Program-made: the position numbers and the translations under genes | Part shown: positions 8,589 to 17,721 of the stretch, piece by piece | Position numbering within the stretch: position 1 is the first letter of the stretch | Layout: the number at the start of each line of letters is the position of its first letter | NCBI GenBank assembly: GCA_963730365.1 | Contig: CAVSRM010000005.1 | Span: 434,001-498,000 of the forward strand | Origin: Fodinibacter sp963730365 | GTDB taxonomy: Bacteria; Actinomycetota; Actinomycetes; Actinomycetales; Dermatophilaceae | Direction of reading: 5' to 3' | DNA length: 64,000 nt | Notes under the pieces: model-generated | What the model was told of the DNA's origin: nothing | The model's database searches: none | The model's input: the letters and a program-made list of their open reading frames with translations, nothing else

Positions 8589-8603
8589 GTTGTCGTCTCT
8601 GTC

Positions 8604-8678
8604 TCAGGCGTTGGGCTTGCGGCCGTGGTTGGCCTTGTTGCCCTTGCGCGAGCGACGCTTGCGGGCGCGCTTGCTCAT
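8604..8678 (-). CDS. 50S ribosomal protein bL37 (COX24/AURKAIP1-like, 24 residues)
   Basis: A 24-residue, very basic protein beginning MSKRARKRRSRKGNK and ending NHGRKPNA. This matches the tiny actinobacterial protein first seen in mycobacterial ribosome structures and named bL37, which carries the COX24_C motif. It is often missed because of its length. ATG 8678 is preceded by AAAGG at 6 bases. It stands alone on the minus strand and ends at the shared hairpin. Confidence 0.9.
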   Translation of the reverse strand: MSKRARKRRSRKGNKANHGRKPNA

Positions 8679-8824
8679 CAGGTGCCTTTCGTCGTGAGTG
8701 AGTGGTCCTGGGAGCCCGGTCGGGGGCTCATCCCGGGTCATCATTGTCGCACACCGCACACATCCGGACGGCTCGCCCCGTGCCTTGGCGCGCGCGGAGG
8801 GCCATGGCATGAGAGGATGCCCCC

Positions 8825-8962
8825 ATGAGCCGGATCCGCACCCTCGCTGCCGTGGCCCTTTTTGCTGCCGCAGCCCTGTTGGCTCCCGCGTCGAGCCAAG
8901 CCCAGCCGCCAGGCGGCGTCAACGCCCCCTCGATCCAGTACCACTGGCAGTGGGGCGGCTGA
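8825..8962 (+). CDS. Tiny secreted peptide precursor, unknown function
   Basis: A 45-codon frame not resembling any family I know. It encodes a convincing signal peptide: MSRIR, then a hydrophobic run from about residue 6 to 20, then APASSQA with cleavage likely after SQA. This leaves a mature peptide of about 19 residues (QPPGG...YHWQWGG) rich in Gly, Pro, Trp and aromatic residues and ending in GG. AGAGGA lies 7 bases before the ATG. It ends 11 bases before the start of the first membrane HD protein, so it is probably co-transcribed. GC-rich third positions and the signal peptide support coding; function is open. Confidence 0.6.
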   Translation: MSRIRTLAAVALFAAAALLAPASSQAQPPGGVNAPSIQYHWQWGG

Positions 8963-8973
8963 CCGCCTGACGC

Positions 8974-10245
8974 ATGACGGCTGACCACGCTCCGGCCCCC
9001 CCGGCGCGCAATCGGCGGTCCCGTGCAGGAACCACGGCCTACATCGCGGCCGTCACCGTCCTGGGAGTCGGCCTCACGGCCGCTGCGGTCGTCATCGACG
9101 GTCTGGTCATCGACGAGACCTTCATCGTCATCGCCCTGCTCGCCGGGCTCACCTGGTGGTCGGGAGCCGTGGTCGTCGACGGCACGGTGCGGCTCACCTT
9201 CTCGAGCATCGTGCTCCTTGCCGCCATGGCGCTCCTCGGGCCTGCGGGGGCGGGCCTGGTGGGCATCCTCATGGGACCGATCCAGCGTGGAGCGGTGCCG
9301 GTGCGCGCTCGCGTCTTCAACACGGGGATGTCGGCGTGCCTCGGCGTCCTGGGAGGGATTGCGTACCGGCTGGCCGGGGGTGTCCCCGACAGCAGCGGTC
9401 TCATGGGGGCGCAGGAGATCCTGCGCCAGGTCGGGTACCCCATCCTCGTCGCCGACCTCGTGCAGGTCGCGGTGAACCTCCTCCTCCTCGCGGGGGTGCT
9501 GCGCCTGTCCGACGGGGTCAGCATCCGGCCGCAGGCCGGACGCCTGCTCCGCACCACCGGGCCGGCCTATCTCGGGTACGGCGTGGTCGCCTTCCTCCTC
9601 GTGGTGCTGTGGCAACCGGCCGGCCTGGGGCCGTGGAGCGCCGTGCTCGTGCTCGCGCCGCTCCTCGTCGCGCGCTGGGCGTACACGCAGTACGCCGAGG
9701 AGGCCAAGGGCCACGAACGCGCGCTGCACGTGCTCGTCGCGGCGATCGAGGCCAAGGCGCCCCACCTCGCCGGCCACAGCGAACGCGTGGCCGAGCTCAG
9801 CGCCCGGACGGCCGAGAACCTGGGGCTGCGAAGCCAGAGCGTGAAGGAGACCCGGGTGGCGGGCATGCTGCACGACCTGGGTCAGACCTCCCTGCCCACG
9901 GGGACCGTGCGAGGGGTGGGGCCCGGATCGGCCGCGGACCTCACCGGCTACCCGGCGAGGGGAGCAGACCTCCTCAAGGACCTCACGTTCCTCTCCGGCT
10001 CCCTCGACGCCGTGGCCCGTCACCGTGACGCGCTCACCACGGACCCCGGTCCGCACGCCCTGCAGGCAGCGGTCGTCGGACTCGCGGACGAGTACGACCT
10101 CCTCGCCGAGGTGGGGACGCCCGACGGCGTCGTCCTCCCACCGGGGGAGGCCCTTGCCGCGCTCCGCGCCATGCCGGCCGCACGGGAGGACGTCGTGCGA
10201 GCCCTCGAGCTGGCGCTCGCCCGGAGGCCCGGGGTGCCGTCATGA
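8974..10245 (+). CDS. Membrane-anchored HD-domain protein (HD-GYP-like), first of a pair
   Basis: Residues about 20-235 form a multi-helix membrane domain (at least five segments). Residues about 245-420 form an HD phosphohydrolase domain: H268 (GHSERV), then H300-D301 in LHDLGQ, and H350. The GYP motif that defines cyclic-di-GMP phosphodiesterases is absent; only a lone YP (326-327) remains. A nucleotide or signalling role is therefore inferred, not shown. 423 residues. It overlaps the next gene by 4 bases (ATGA) and follows the tiny secreted peptide gene. Confidence 0.82.
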   Translation: MTADHAPAPPARNRRSRAGTTAYIAAVTVLGVGLTAAAVVIDGLVIDETFIVIALLAGLTWWSGAVVVDGTVRLTFSSIVLLAAMALLGPAGAGLVGILMGPIQRGAVPVRARVFNTGMSACLGVLGGIAYRLAGGVPDSSGLMGAQEILRQVGYPILVADLVQVAVNLLLLAGVLRLSDGVSIRPQAGRLLRTTGPAYLGYGVVAFLLVVLWQPAGLGPWSAVLVLAPLLVARWAYTQYAEEAKGHERALHVLVAAIEAKAPHLAGHSERVAELSARTAENLGLRSQSVKETRVAGMLHDLGQTSLPTGTVRGVGPGSAADLTGYPARGADLLKDLTFLSGSLDAVARHRDALTTDPGPHALQAAVVGLADEYDLLAEVGTPDGVVLPPGEALAALRAMPAAREDVVRALELALARRPGVPS

Positions 10246-11582
10246 GTGTCGGGGCCTTCCGTTCCATCCCGTCTCTCCGCCCGCGCGTGTGGGCCGTGGC
10301 CGTTGCGGCGGCGCTCGCCCTGGCACTCAGCCTGCTCGCCGAGGGCGCGATGCTGCCCGTGCTCCTGGAGGAGCACGGCGCCGTCGTGGCGGCCTTCGTC
10401 GTCGCCGTCGTCGTCGGGGAGGTGGCGCGACTGCGGATGCCGAGCGGCCGGCTCACGGCTCCGCTGGCCTCGGCCGCGGCCCTGGGGCTGGCGTTCCTCG
10501 GTCCGGTCGAGGGCGAGCCCCCGTTCGACGTGGACTCGGGCTTCGTCGTCCTGGTCGTGGCCATCGGGCTGGGCCTCGCCGCCGTGGTGCACCGGCTGCG
10601 CGGCGTCGACGTCGGGGTCGACCAGGTGTCGGCCCGGCTGCTGGGGGTGGCGGTCGCCGCCGTGCTGGCTCGTGATCCGTCCCCCGGCGGCAGGACCGTG
10701 TGGGACCTGCTGACCGATCAGGAGACCACGCCACCGGTTGCCGCCCTGGCCATGGTCGTGGTCTCTGGCATCGCGCTCGTGGTCGAGGTGGTGCTCGCCT
10801 CGGGTGTGCGAGCCGAGCGGGAGCAGACCTCGTGGCTCACGGTCCTGCGGGGGGACGTCGGTGAGGTGGCGCCACTCACCTTCGCCGTGGTGGCCTCCGG
10901 CCCGCTCGTCGCCCTGATGGCGCCCAGTTTCGGGCTGATGTCCCTGCCGGCCGCGCTGTTCCCCCTGGCCATCACCTACGTCGCCGTCGGGCGCTACGCG
11001 CGCAACCGGTTGACCTACCGCCAGACCATCGCCACCCTCGCGCACCTCACCGAGAGGGGGGGGTACACGCCCGCCGGCCATGCCGAGCGGGTCTCGCAGA
11101 CCAGTGTGCGGATCGGGCGGGTCCTCGGCCTGTCAGAGCGCGAGCTCCGCGACCTCGAGTACGCCGCACTCCTGCACGACCTGGGCCAGATCGCCCTGAG
11201 GGAACCGATCCCCCAGGGAGCAACGGTGCTGGCGGCGCCGGTCGACCAGCGGGACATCGCCCGCGAGGGCGCCCGCATCGTCCGGCACGCCGAGGGGCTC
11301 GACACCGTGGCGACCTACATCGAGTTCCAGGCCACCCCCTACCGCCAGGTGCGTGAACTGGGGCAGGACCTGCCGATGGTGAGCCGAATCCTCAAGGTGG
11401 CCAACGCCTTCGACGACCTTACTGGCGGCTCGACGGACCTCGATGACGTCGCGGCCGCCATCGAGCGCATCCACCTCGGCCTGGGATACGAGTACGACCC
11501 CGAGGTCGTCGACGCGCTGTCCAGGGCCTCGGCGGTGGGCCCGACGAGCTGGGCGGACAGGACCGAGAGCGTTGGGCGCTAG
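10242..11582 (+). CDS. Membrane-anchored HD-domain protein (HD-GYP-like), second of a pair
   Basis: 446 residues with the same architecture as its neighbour: membrane segments over about residues 15-250, then an HD domain with H280 (GHAERV), H312-D313 (LHDLGQ), H349 and the metal-site-like D391 (ANAFDDLTGG). As in the first copy the GYP motif is missing; ATPYRQVRELG stands in its place. The C-terminal helical part (AAAIERI...YDPEVVDAL) is better kept than in the first copy. The two probably arose by duplication and diverged strongly in the membrane part. Translationally coupled to the first gene. Confidence 0.82.
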   Translation: MSVGAFRSIPSLRPRVWAVAVAAALALALSLLAEGAMLPVLLEEHGAVVAAFVVAVVVGEVARLRMPSGRLTAPLASAAALGLAFLGPVEGEPPFDVDSGFVVLVVAIGLGLAAVVHRLRGVDVGVDQVSARLLGVAVAAVLARDPSPGGRTVWDLLTDQETTPPVAALAMVVVSGIALVVEVVLASGVRAEREQTSWLTVLRGDVGEVAPLTFAVVASGPLVALMAPSFGLMSLPAALFPLAITYVAVGRYARNRLTYRQTIATLAHLTERGGYTPAGHAERVSQTSVRIGRVLGLSERELRDLEYAALLHDLGQIALREPIPQGATVLAAPVDQRDIAREGARIVRHAEGLDTVATYIEFQATPYRQVRELGQDLPMVSRILKVANAFDDLTGGSTDLDDVAAAIERIHLGLGYEYDPEVVDALSRASAVGPTSWADRTESVGR

Positions 11583-11624
11583 CATCGGGGGCCGAACACA
11601 CCGGTTCGACCACGAAGAGGTGCC

Positions 11625-12779
11625 GTGGACCGCCTGACCCCCGTCGTCTTCACCGACCAGTGGGGTTCGAACGTCTCCATCGCCAGCCTCCAGGGTCGGT
11701 CGATCCCCAGTGCCGAGCCGGAGTCGGAGCTGTGGATGGGGGCGCACGAGGCCGGCCCGTCGGGCACCGACAGGCCCGGAGCCCCGGACCTCGCACAGGT
11801 CATCGCGGAGCACCCGCACCGCGAGCTGGGCACTGCCTGCGTCACTCGCTACGGTGCGCGGCTGCCGTTCCTTCTCAAGGTCCTCGCCCCCGGCCGCGCG
11901 ATCTCCATCCAAGCCCACCCCACCGCCGAGCAGGCGGAGGTCGTCCGTCGCTCTACCGGCGACACGGTGTACGTCGACGGCTGGGCCAAGCCGGAGCTCC
12001 TGCTGGCGATCGCACCGTTCGAGGTCTTCGTCGGCCTGCGGGACCACGAGGAGGTTTGCACCCTTGCTGACCGGCTGGGGGTCGCGGCCCTGAGCCGGCT
12101 CCTCGAGGAGTCCGCCGGCGCGCAGGACCCGGTGCACGACCTGCTCCGCGCGGTGCTCGACACGCCGGCAGCAGAGGTGGCGGAGCTCGCCAGGGAAGTC
12201 GTGGCGGCGTGTGTGCGAGCCGAGGGATCGCAGGACCAGATCGGTACGGCCTGCGCAGCCGTGGTCCGGGTGGCCGAGGAACACCCCGACGACATCGGGC
12301 TGGTGGTGCTCCTCCTCATGCACCATCGCCTCCTCCAGCCGGGCGAGTACATCGACGTGGCAGCAGGTGTCCTCCATTCCTACGTCGGGGGCCTGGGGAT
12401 CGAGGTGCTGGCCAACTCCGACAACGTGGTGCGGGCGGGCCTGACCTCCAAGGAGATCAACGTCGCCGAGCTCTTGCGGATCGTCGACCCGCGGGCCGGG
12501 GGGATTGCCGGACGGGCGAGGGTGCTGGAGCCGGGCCTGGAGGTCTTCGACAGCGCGTCAGACCGGTTCCTCCTCCACCGGGTGGCGCCGGGAAGGCGCC
12601 TTCCCGGTGAGGGCCTGCCGCGGATCGCCTTCTGCCTCCGGGGGCGGGTGACCCTGCGCGCGGCTTCGCGCAGCCTGGTGCTCTCGGACGTCGAGTCGGC
12701 CTTCATCCCTGCGCACGAGGGGCGCGTGGACTCGCAGGGGGCCGGTGAGCTCTACCTCGTCACCGTGCCCGGGGGCTGA
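11625..12779 (+). CDS. manA: Mannose-6-phosphate isomerase, class I
   Basis: Interconverts fructose-6-phosphate and mannose-6-phosphate, feeding mannosylation and GDP-mannose. Zinc-site motifs of the type I family are visible: IQAHPTAEQAE (Gln and His ligands), the glutamate in WAKPELL, and the C-terminal block with LHSYVGG and NSDNVVRAGLTSK. 384 residues, normal. GTG 11625 follows AAGAGG. The gene lies 42 bases after the second HD gene on the same strand; a TAGCAT box at 11580-11585 could be its own promoter. Confidence 0.95.
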   Translation: MDRLTPVVFTDQWGSNVSIASLQGRSIPSAEPESELWMGAHEAGPSGTDRPGAPDLAQVIAEHPHRELGTACVTRYGARLPFLLKVLAPGRAISIQAHPTAEQAEVVRRSTGDTVYVDGWAKPELLLAIAPFEVFVGLRDHEEVCTLADRLGVAALSRLLEESAGAQDPVHDLLRAVLDTPAAEVAELAREVVAACVRAEGSQDQIGTACAAVVRVAEEHPDDIGLVVLLLMHHRLLQPGEYIDVAAGVLHSYVGGLGIEVLANSDNVVRAGLTSKEINVAELLRIVDPRAGGIAGRARVLEPGLEVFDSASDRFLLHRVAPGRRLPGEGLPRIAFCLRGRVTLRAASRSLVLSDVESAFIPAHEGRVDSQGAGELYLVTVPGG

Positions 12780-12788
12780 GCCCACGAC

Positions 12789-12815
12789 GGCACCCCCGGC
12801 GGTGCCGGGGGTGCC
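12789..12815. terminator. Hairpin between manA and sodN
   Basis: A perfect 12-bp stem, GGCACCCCCGGC against its complement, with a 3-base loop, lying between converging genes; likely to end both transcripts. Confidence 0.75.
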
Positions 12816-12833
12816 GGGGCGAACCTGCGGAGG

Positions 12834-13229
12834 TCAGGCCTTCTTGGTCTCCGCGAAGATGTCCGCGATCTCGTCGATCTTGGCGAGGAGTTCGTCGGCC
12901 TTCCCGGCGTCGAACTCGCCCTTGGTCCCGGCGGCTCCCGCGAGCTTGGTGGCCTCGTTGAAGAGCGTGTGCAGGTGGGGGTACTTCTCGAAGTGCGGCG
13001 GCTTGAAGTAGTCGGTCCACAGCACCCAGAGGTGGTGCTTGACGAGCTCGGAACGCTGCTCCTTGATGATCATGGCGCGGACCCGGAAGTCGGGGTCGTC
13101 GTTGTCCGCGACCTTGGCGATGATCCCCTTGACGGACTCCGCCTCGATGCGGGCCTGAGCCGGGTCGTAGACACCGCACGGCAGGTCGCAGTGGGCGGAG
13201 ACGTCGGTGATGCGGAACATGGACAGCAT
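12834..13229 (-). CDS. sodN: Nickel superoxide dismutase precursor
   Basis: Converts superoxide to oxygen and peroxide using nickel; cytosolic homohexamer. The nickel hook HCDLPCGVY is intact, giving His1, Cys2 and Cys6 after removal of a 12-residue leader (MLSMFRITDVSA). The leader must be cut for activity, which is the job of the SodX peptidase encoded 39 bases upstream in the same operon. 131 residues, normal. ATG 13229 is preceded by GAGGAG. In Streptomyces sodN responds to nickel through Nur; I could not recognise a Nur box with confidence. Confidence 0.97.
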   Translation of the reverse strand: MLSMFRITDVSAHCDLPCGVYDPAQARIEAESVKGIIAKVADNDDPDFRVRAMIIKEQRSELVKHHLWVLWTDYFKPPHFEKYPHLHTLFNEATKLAGAAGTKGEFDAGKADELLAKIDEIADIFAETKKA

Positions 13230-13268
13230 GGGTCACTCCTCGGGGTCGGACAGCCGGTCGTTTTCAAC

Positions 13269-13610
13269 CTACCCCAGCCCACGGCGTAGCAGACCGACCA
13301 CGACCGCGAGGATGCACTCGTCGTCCAACGATCCCACCTCGAAGGACGTCACGCCCTCTGCGGCGTTGTCGGAGTCGATCCACCAACGGGTCGAGTCGTC
13401 TGGGTCTGGGCCGGTGACCCGTTTGACGGACACCGGCCTGGGCCGGCCGTCCGGGCCGGGCGGGAGTCTCACCACCGCCGGTCGGCCGGTGCGCGGTCGG
13501 ATGCCGCGCACGACGAGGAGGACGTCGCCCTCGCGGTAGGTCGGGAGCATCGACCGGCCGTGGACGCGGACCAGCGCTGGCAGCGGGATGCGGGAGCGGA
13601 CGGGGTTCAC
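13269..13610 (-). CDS. sodX: Nickel-SOD maturation peptidase (S26 signal-peptidase family)
   Basis: A 113-residue S26-type peptidase, smaller than true signal peptidases and without a membrane anchor, expected to remove the SodN leader so that His1 can bind nickel. Catalytic Ser20 lies in HGRSMLPT and the general-base Lys63 in SVKRVTG; the C-terminal GSLDDECILAVVVG box is also typical. GTG 13610 overlaps the stop of a 29-codon upstream ORF by 4 bases (GTGA), so translation is probably coupled. No good Shine-Dalgarno sequence precedes it, and a perfect 30-bp palindrome lies just upstream. Confidence 0.92.
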   Translation of the reverse strand: MNPVRSRIPLPALVRVHGRSMLPTYREGDVLLVVRGIRPRTGRPAVVRLPPGPDGRPRPVSVKRVTGPDPDDSTRWWIDSDNAAEGVTSFEVGSLDDECILAVVVGLLRRGLG

Positions 13611-13696
13611 CTCGGGCCGAGTGCACCCGCCGCGCGGCGGGTGCACTCCACCGGGTGCGGACCGGGATGGAGGGTCGTCATCCGGCTGTGCGTCAT
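13607..13696 (-). CDS. Putative 29-residue leader peptide coupled to sodX
   Basis: A short frame (begins MTHSRMTTLH, ends AAGALGPR) with GAGAGGGA six bases before its ATG. Its TGA overlaps the sodX GTG by 4 bases. Ten of its codons (E-C-T-R-R-A-A-G-A-L) are exactly the 30-bp perfect palindrome at 13619-13648. It has one cysteine and several His and Arg residues. It does not match a family I know. The arrangement suggests a translated leader whose ribosomes open the hairpin and hand over to sodX. Its reality rests on position and coupling only. Confidence 0.5.
   Translation of the reverse strand: MTHSRMTTLHPGPHPVECTRRAAGALGPR
13619..13648. repeat. 30-bp perfect palindrome before sodX
   Basis: Every one of 15 base pairs matches (half-site GAGTGCACCCGCCGC). 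It begins 8 bases upstream of the sodX start. As RNA it would form a very stable hairpin at the sodX initiation region; as DNA it could be an operator. No T-tract follows on either strand, so it is a poor intrinsic terminator. Confidence 0.85.
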
Positions 13697-13941
13697 GCTC
13701 GGTCCCTCTCGGATCTGGTGCCGGGCCGTCCAAGACCCGACCTGGCTCGCAGTGATCCTCCCACCGACGCGAGCGACCGGCATCACACCCGGGGCGGGTG
13801 CCCGCTGTGTCATGATGAGAATCCTCCGCGGACACCCCCGCAGCGTGATCGTCCGGTCGCAACCCTCCCCGGACTGCTTCTCCCGGCTCCGCAGCGCCTC
13901 ATCGCTGCCGAGCCCCCTCGCCGCAGCCCAAGGAGCTCCTC

Positions 13942-15126
<1,185 letters not shown>

Positions 15127-15148
15127 GCCGCGTGCCCGCGGGGGGCCG

Positions 15149-15169
15149 CCTCCACCGTGCGGTGGGAGG
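15149..15169. terminator. Possible hairpin between malic enzyme and rmlC genes
   Basis: CCTCCACC against GGTGGGAGG with one bulged G and a 4-base loop, just past both stops of two converging genes. Weak because of the bulge and the absence of a T-tract. Confidence 0.4.
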
Positions 15170-15170
15170 G

Positions 15171-15779
15171 TCAGGTCCTCCGCCCGGCGAGGTCCCGCGA
15201 CCACGATGAGCACGCGGCCTGGGTGGGGAGCAGGCCCGCCTCGGCGGCCCCTGGGAGCGACGGCGCGGCGGCATCCTTGGGTGAGAGGAGCGGTTCGATG
15301 TCGTCGGGGAGCACGATGCCGACCGAGGGGTCCAGCGGGTGGAGGCCGTGCTCCCGGTTCGGGTCGTAGCTGGCCGTGCACAGGTACATCGCCGTCGTGT
15401 CGTCCTCGAGGGCGCAGAAGGCGTGACCCAGTCCCTCGGACAGGTAGACCGCCCGGCGGTCGACCGTGTCGAGGGTGACGGCCTCCCACTGCCCGAACGT
15501 CGGCGACCCCACGCGGACGTCGACGACGTAGTCGACGAGGGAGCCGGTGAGGGCGGTGACGTACTTGCCCTGCCCCGGGGGGACGTCGGCGAAGTGGATG
15601 CCACGGACCGTTCCGCGGGCCGAGACGGAGACGTTGGTCTGGACGATGTCGGGGCGATGCCCCAGGTGCTCGGCCAGGCGGTCTCCGCGGAAGGACTCGA
15701 GGAAGACCCCGCGGTCGTCCGTGAACTGTCGAGGGGTGATGACGAAGGCGCCCCGGATCCCCAGCGGCTGGATGTCCAT
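15171..15779 (-). CDS. rmlC: dTDP-4-dehydrorhamnose 3,5-epimerase
   Basis: Third step of dTDP-L-rhamnose synthesis. Motifs: NVSVSARGTVRGIHF with the catalytic His, GQGKYV, VYLSEGLGHAF and the conserved Y-x-P-like YDPNREHGLHPLDP. 202 residues, about 15-20 longer at the C terminus than the shortest members. ATG 15779 shares a base with the rmlA stop. The product feeds rhamnosylated envelope polymers together with rmlABD next door. Confidence 0.94.
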   Translation of the reverse strand: MDIQPLGIRGAFVITPRQFTDDRGVFLESFRGDRLAEHLGHRPDIVQTNVSVSARGTVRGIHFADVPPGQGKYVTALTGSLVDYVVDVRVGSPTFGQWEAVTLDTVDRRAVYLSEGLGHAFCALEDDTTAMYLCTASYDPNREHGLHPLDPSVGIVLPDDIEPLLSPKDAAAPSLPGAAEAGLLPTQAACSSWSRDLAGRRT

Positions 15780-16654
15780 CAGGCGTTCGCGCCTCGGTCG
15801 AGGCACCGGCGCAGGTACGCGCCGTAGCCGGACTTGGCGAGCGCGTCGGCGAGACCGGCCAGCGCCTCGTCGTCGATCCATCCGGCGCGCCAGGCGATCT
15901 CCTCGACGCAGCCGATCTTGTGGCCCTGACGGGCTTCCACGACGTGCACGAACTGGCTCGCGTCCATGAGGCCCTCGAAGGTGCCGGTGTCCAGCCACGC
16001 CGTGCCACGCGGCAGCACCGTGACCGTCAGGTCGCCACGCCGGAGGTAGGCGTCGTTCACGGAGGTGATCTCGAGCTCTCCGCGGGGGCTTGGCGTGAGT
16101 CCGCGCGCGATCTCGACGACGTCGTTGTCGTAGAAGTAGAGCCCGGGCACCGCGTAGTCCGACTTCGGGGACGAGGGCTTCTCCTCGATGGACAGCACCG
16201 TGCCGTCTGGGGCGAACTGGACGACCCCGTATGCCGTCGGGTCGCTCACGTGGTACGCGAAGATGTGTCCCCCGGAGACCGATGTCAGCGAGCGAAGGGC
16301 GGTGCCCAACCCCGTGCCGTAGAAGATGTTGTCGCCGAGGACGAGGGCCACGGGGTCGCCGCCGATGAAGTCCGCGCCGATGGTGAAGGCCTGGGCCAGG
16401 CCGTCGGGGCTCGGCTGCTCGGCGTAGGTGATCTCGATGCCCCACTGCGCCCCGTCACCGAGGAGGCGCTCGAACTGCGCGACGTCCTGGGGGGTCGTGA
16501 TGACGAGGACTTCACGGATCCCGGCCATCATCAGCGTCGAGAGCGGGTAGTACACCATCGGCTTGTCGTAGACCGGCATGAGCTGCTTGGAGATGCCGCG
16601 CGTGATGGGGTGCAGCCGGGTGCCCGAGCCACCCGCGAGTATGATGCCCTTCAT
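15779..16654 (-). CDS. rmlA: Glucose-1-phosphate thymidylyltransferase
   Basis: First step of dTDP-rhamnose synthesis: dTTP plus glucose-1-phosphate to dTDP-glucose. The nucleotidyltransferase signature GGSGTRLHP and the following KQLMPVYDKPMVYYPL block are intact; LGDNIFYG and DTGT are also present. 291 residues, normal. The start was set at the ATG directly before KGIILAGG; an upstream in-frame start would lie behind the -10 box. Divergent from rmlB with 59 bases between. Confidence 0.96.
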   Translation of the reverse strand: MKGIILAGGSGTRLHPITRGISKQLMPVYDKPMVYYPLSTLMMAGIREVLVITTPQDVAQFERLLGDGAQWGIEITYAEQPSPDGLAQAFTIGADFIGGDPVALVLGDNIFYGTGLGTALRSLTSVSGGHIFAYHVSDPTAYGVVQFAPDGTVLSIEEKPSSPKSDYAVPGLYFYDNDVVEIARGLTPSPRGELEITSVNDAYLRRGDLTVTVLPRGTAWLDTGTFEGLMDASQFVHVVEARQGHKIGCVEEIAWRAGWIDDEALAGLADALAKSGYGAYLRRCLDRGANA

Positions 16655-16662
16655 GGGCCACG

Positions 16663-16668
16663 AGCCTA
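16663..16668 (-). promoter_or_regulatory. -10 box of rmlA
   Basis: TAGGCT on the minus strand, 8 bases before ATG 16654, with no ribosome binding site: leaderless type. Confidence 0.5.
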
Positions 16669-16700
16669 GCGGCCAAGGGGGACCCGTACGATGCGGCAAG

Positions 16701-16706
16701 TACGCT
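16701..16706 (+). promoter_or_regulatory. -10 box of rmlB
   Basis: TACGCT, 7 bases before ATG 16714. With the rmlA box it makes a divergent pair of leaderless promoters in 59 bases. Confidence 0.45.
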
Positions 16707-16713
16707 GGTGCAC

Positions 16714-17721
16714 ATGAGGGTTCTCGTCACTGGTGGGGCCGGCTTCATCGGCAGCAACTTCGTCCACCTCACCCTCGCCACGAGGCCCGAGGTGGAGCTG
16801 ACCGTCGTGGATGCCTTGACGTACGCCGGCTCGACGACATCCCTCGACGGCGCCATGGACCGGATCACCTTCGTCGAAGGAGACGTGGCGGACACCGAGC
16901 TGGTCGACGGGCTCGTCGCTGACTGCGAGGTCGTCGTCCACTTCGCGGCGGAGTCGCACAACGACAACTCGCTGCAGGACCCGAGCCCCTTCGTGCACAC
17001 CAACCTCCTGGGCACCTTCGCCCTTCTCGAGGCGGCTCGGCGCCACGACGTGCGCTACCACCACATCTCGACCGACGAGGTGTACGGCGACCTCGAGATC
17101 GACGACCCCGCGAGGTTCACCGAGCACACCCCGTACAACCCGAGCTCGCCCTACTCCTCGACCAAGGCGGGCTCGGACCTCCTCGTGCGGGCCTGGGTCC
17201 GCTCCTTCGGTCTGCGGGCGACGATCTCGAACTGCTCCAACAACTACGGACCGCGCCAGCACGTCGAGAAGTTCATTCCCCGTCAGGTCACCAACGTCAT
17301 CGACGGGGTGCGACCCAAGCTCTACGGCGCGGGGCTCAACGTGCGGGACTGGATCCACGTCGACGACCACAACGAGGCGGTCTGGACGATCATCGACGGG
17401 GGGACCCTGGGCGAGACCTATCTCATCGGGGCCGATGGTGAGATGGACAACCACGGCGTCGTACGGATGATCCTCGAGCTCATGGGTTGGTCACCCGACG
17501 ACTTCGACCACGTGACCGACCGCGCCGGCCACGACCTGCGGTATGCCATCGACGCGAGCCGGCTGCGCTCCGAGCTCGGCTGGACGCCGCGCTACGAGAG
17601 CTTCCGCGACGGACTGGCCGCGACGATCGAGTGGTACCGCGACAATGAGGCCTGGTGGCGGCCGATGAAGGACGCCACGGAGGCGAAGTACGCCCTCACC
17701 CAGCGGGTCGAGGCGCCCTGA
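16714..17721 (+). CDS. rmlB: dTDP-glucose 4,6-dehydratase
   Basis: Second step of dTDP-rhamnose synthesis. Extended short-chain dehydrogenase fold: GGAGFIGSN at the N terminus binds NAD, STDEVYGDL carries the catalytic Asp-Glu, and YSSTKAGSD is the YxxxK site. 335 residues, normal. I chose ATG 16714 rather than GTG 16708, since the former sits 7 bases from a -10 box. The stop shares a base with the rmlD start. Confidence 0.96.
   Translation: MRVLVTGGAGFIGSNFVHLTLATRPEVELTVVDALTYAGSTTSLDGAMDRITFVEGDVADTELVDGLVADCEVVVHFAAESHNDNSLQDPSPFVHTNLLGTFALLEAARRHDVRYHHISTDEVYGDLEIDDPARFTEHTPYNPSSPYSSTKAGSDLLVRAWVRSFGLRATISNCSNNYGPRQHVEKFIPRQVTNVIDGVRPKLYGAGLNVRDWIHVDDHNEAVWTIIDGGTLGETYLIGADGEMDNHGVVRMILELMGWSPDDFDHVTDRAGHDLRYAIDASRLRSELGWTPRYESFRDGLAATIEWYRDNEAWWRPMKDATEAKYALTQRVEAP

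Noticed and set aside
13619..13648. The 30-bp palindrome as a transcription terminator
   Set aside because: No T-tract follows on either strand and it sits just before a start codon, so a leader hairpin or operator is more likely.
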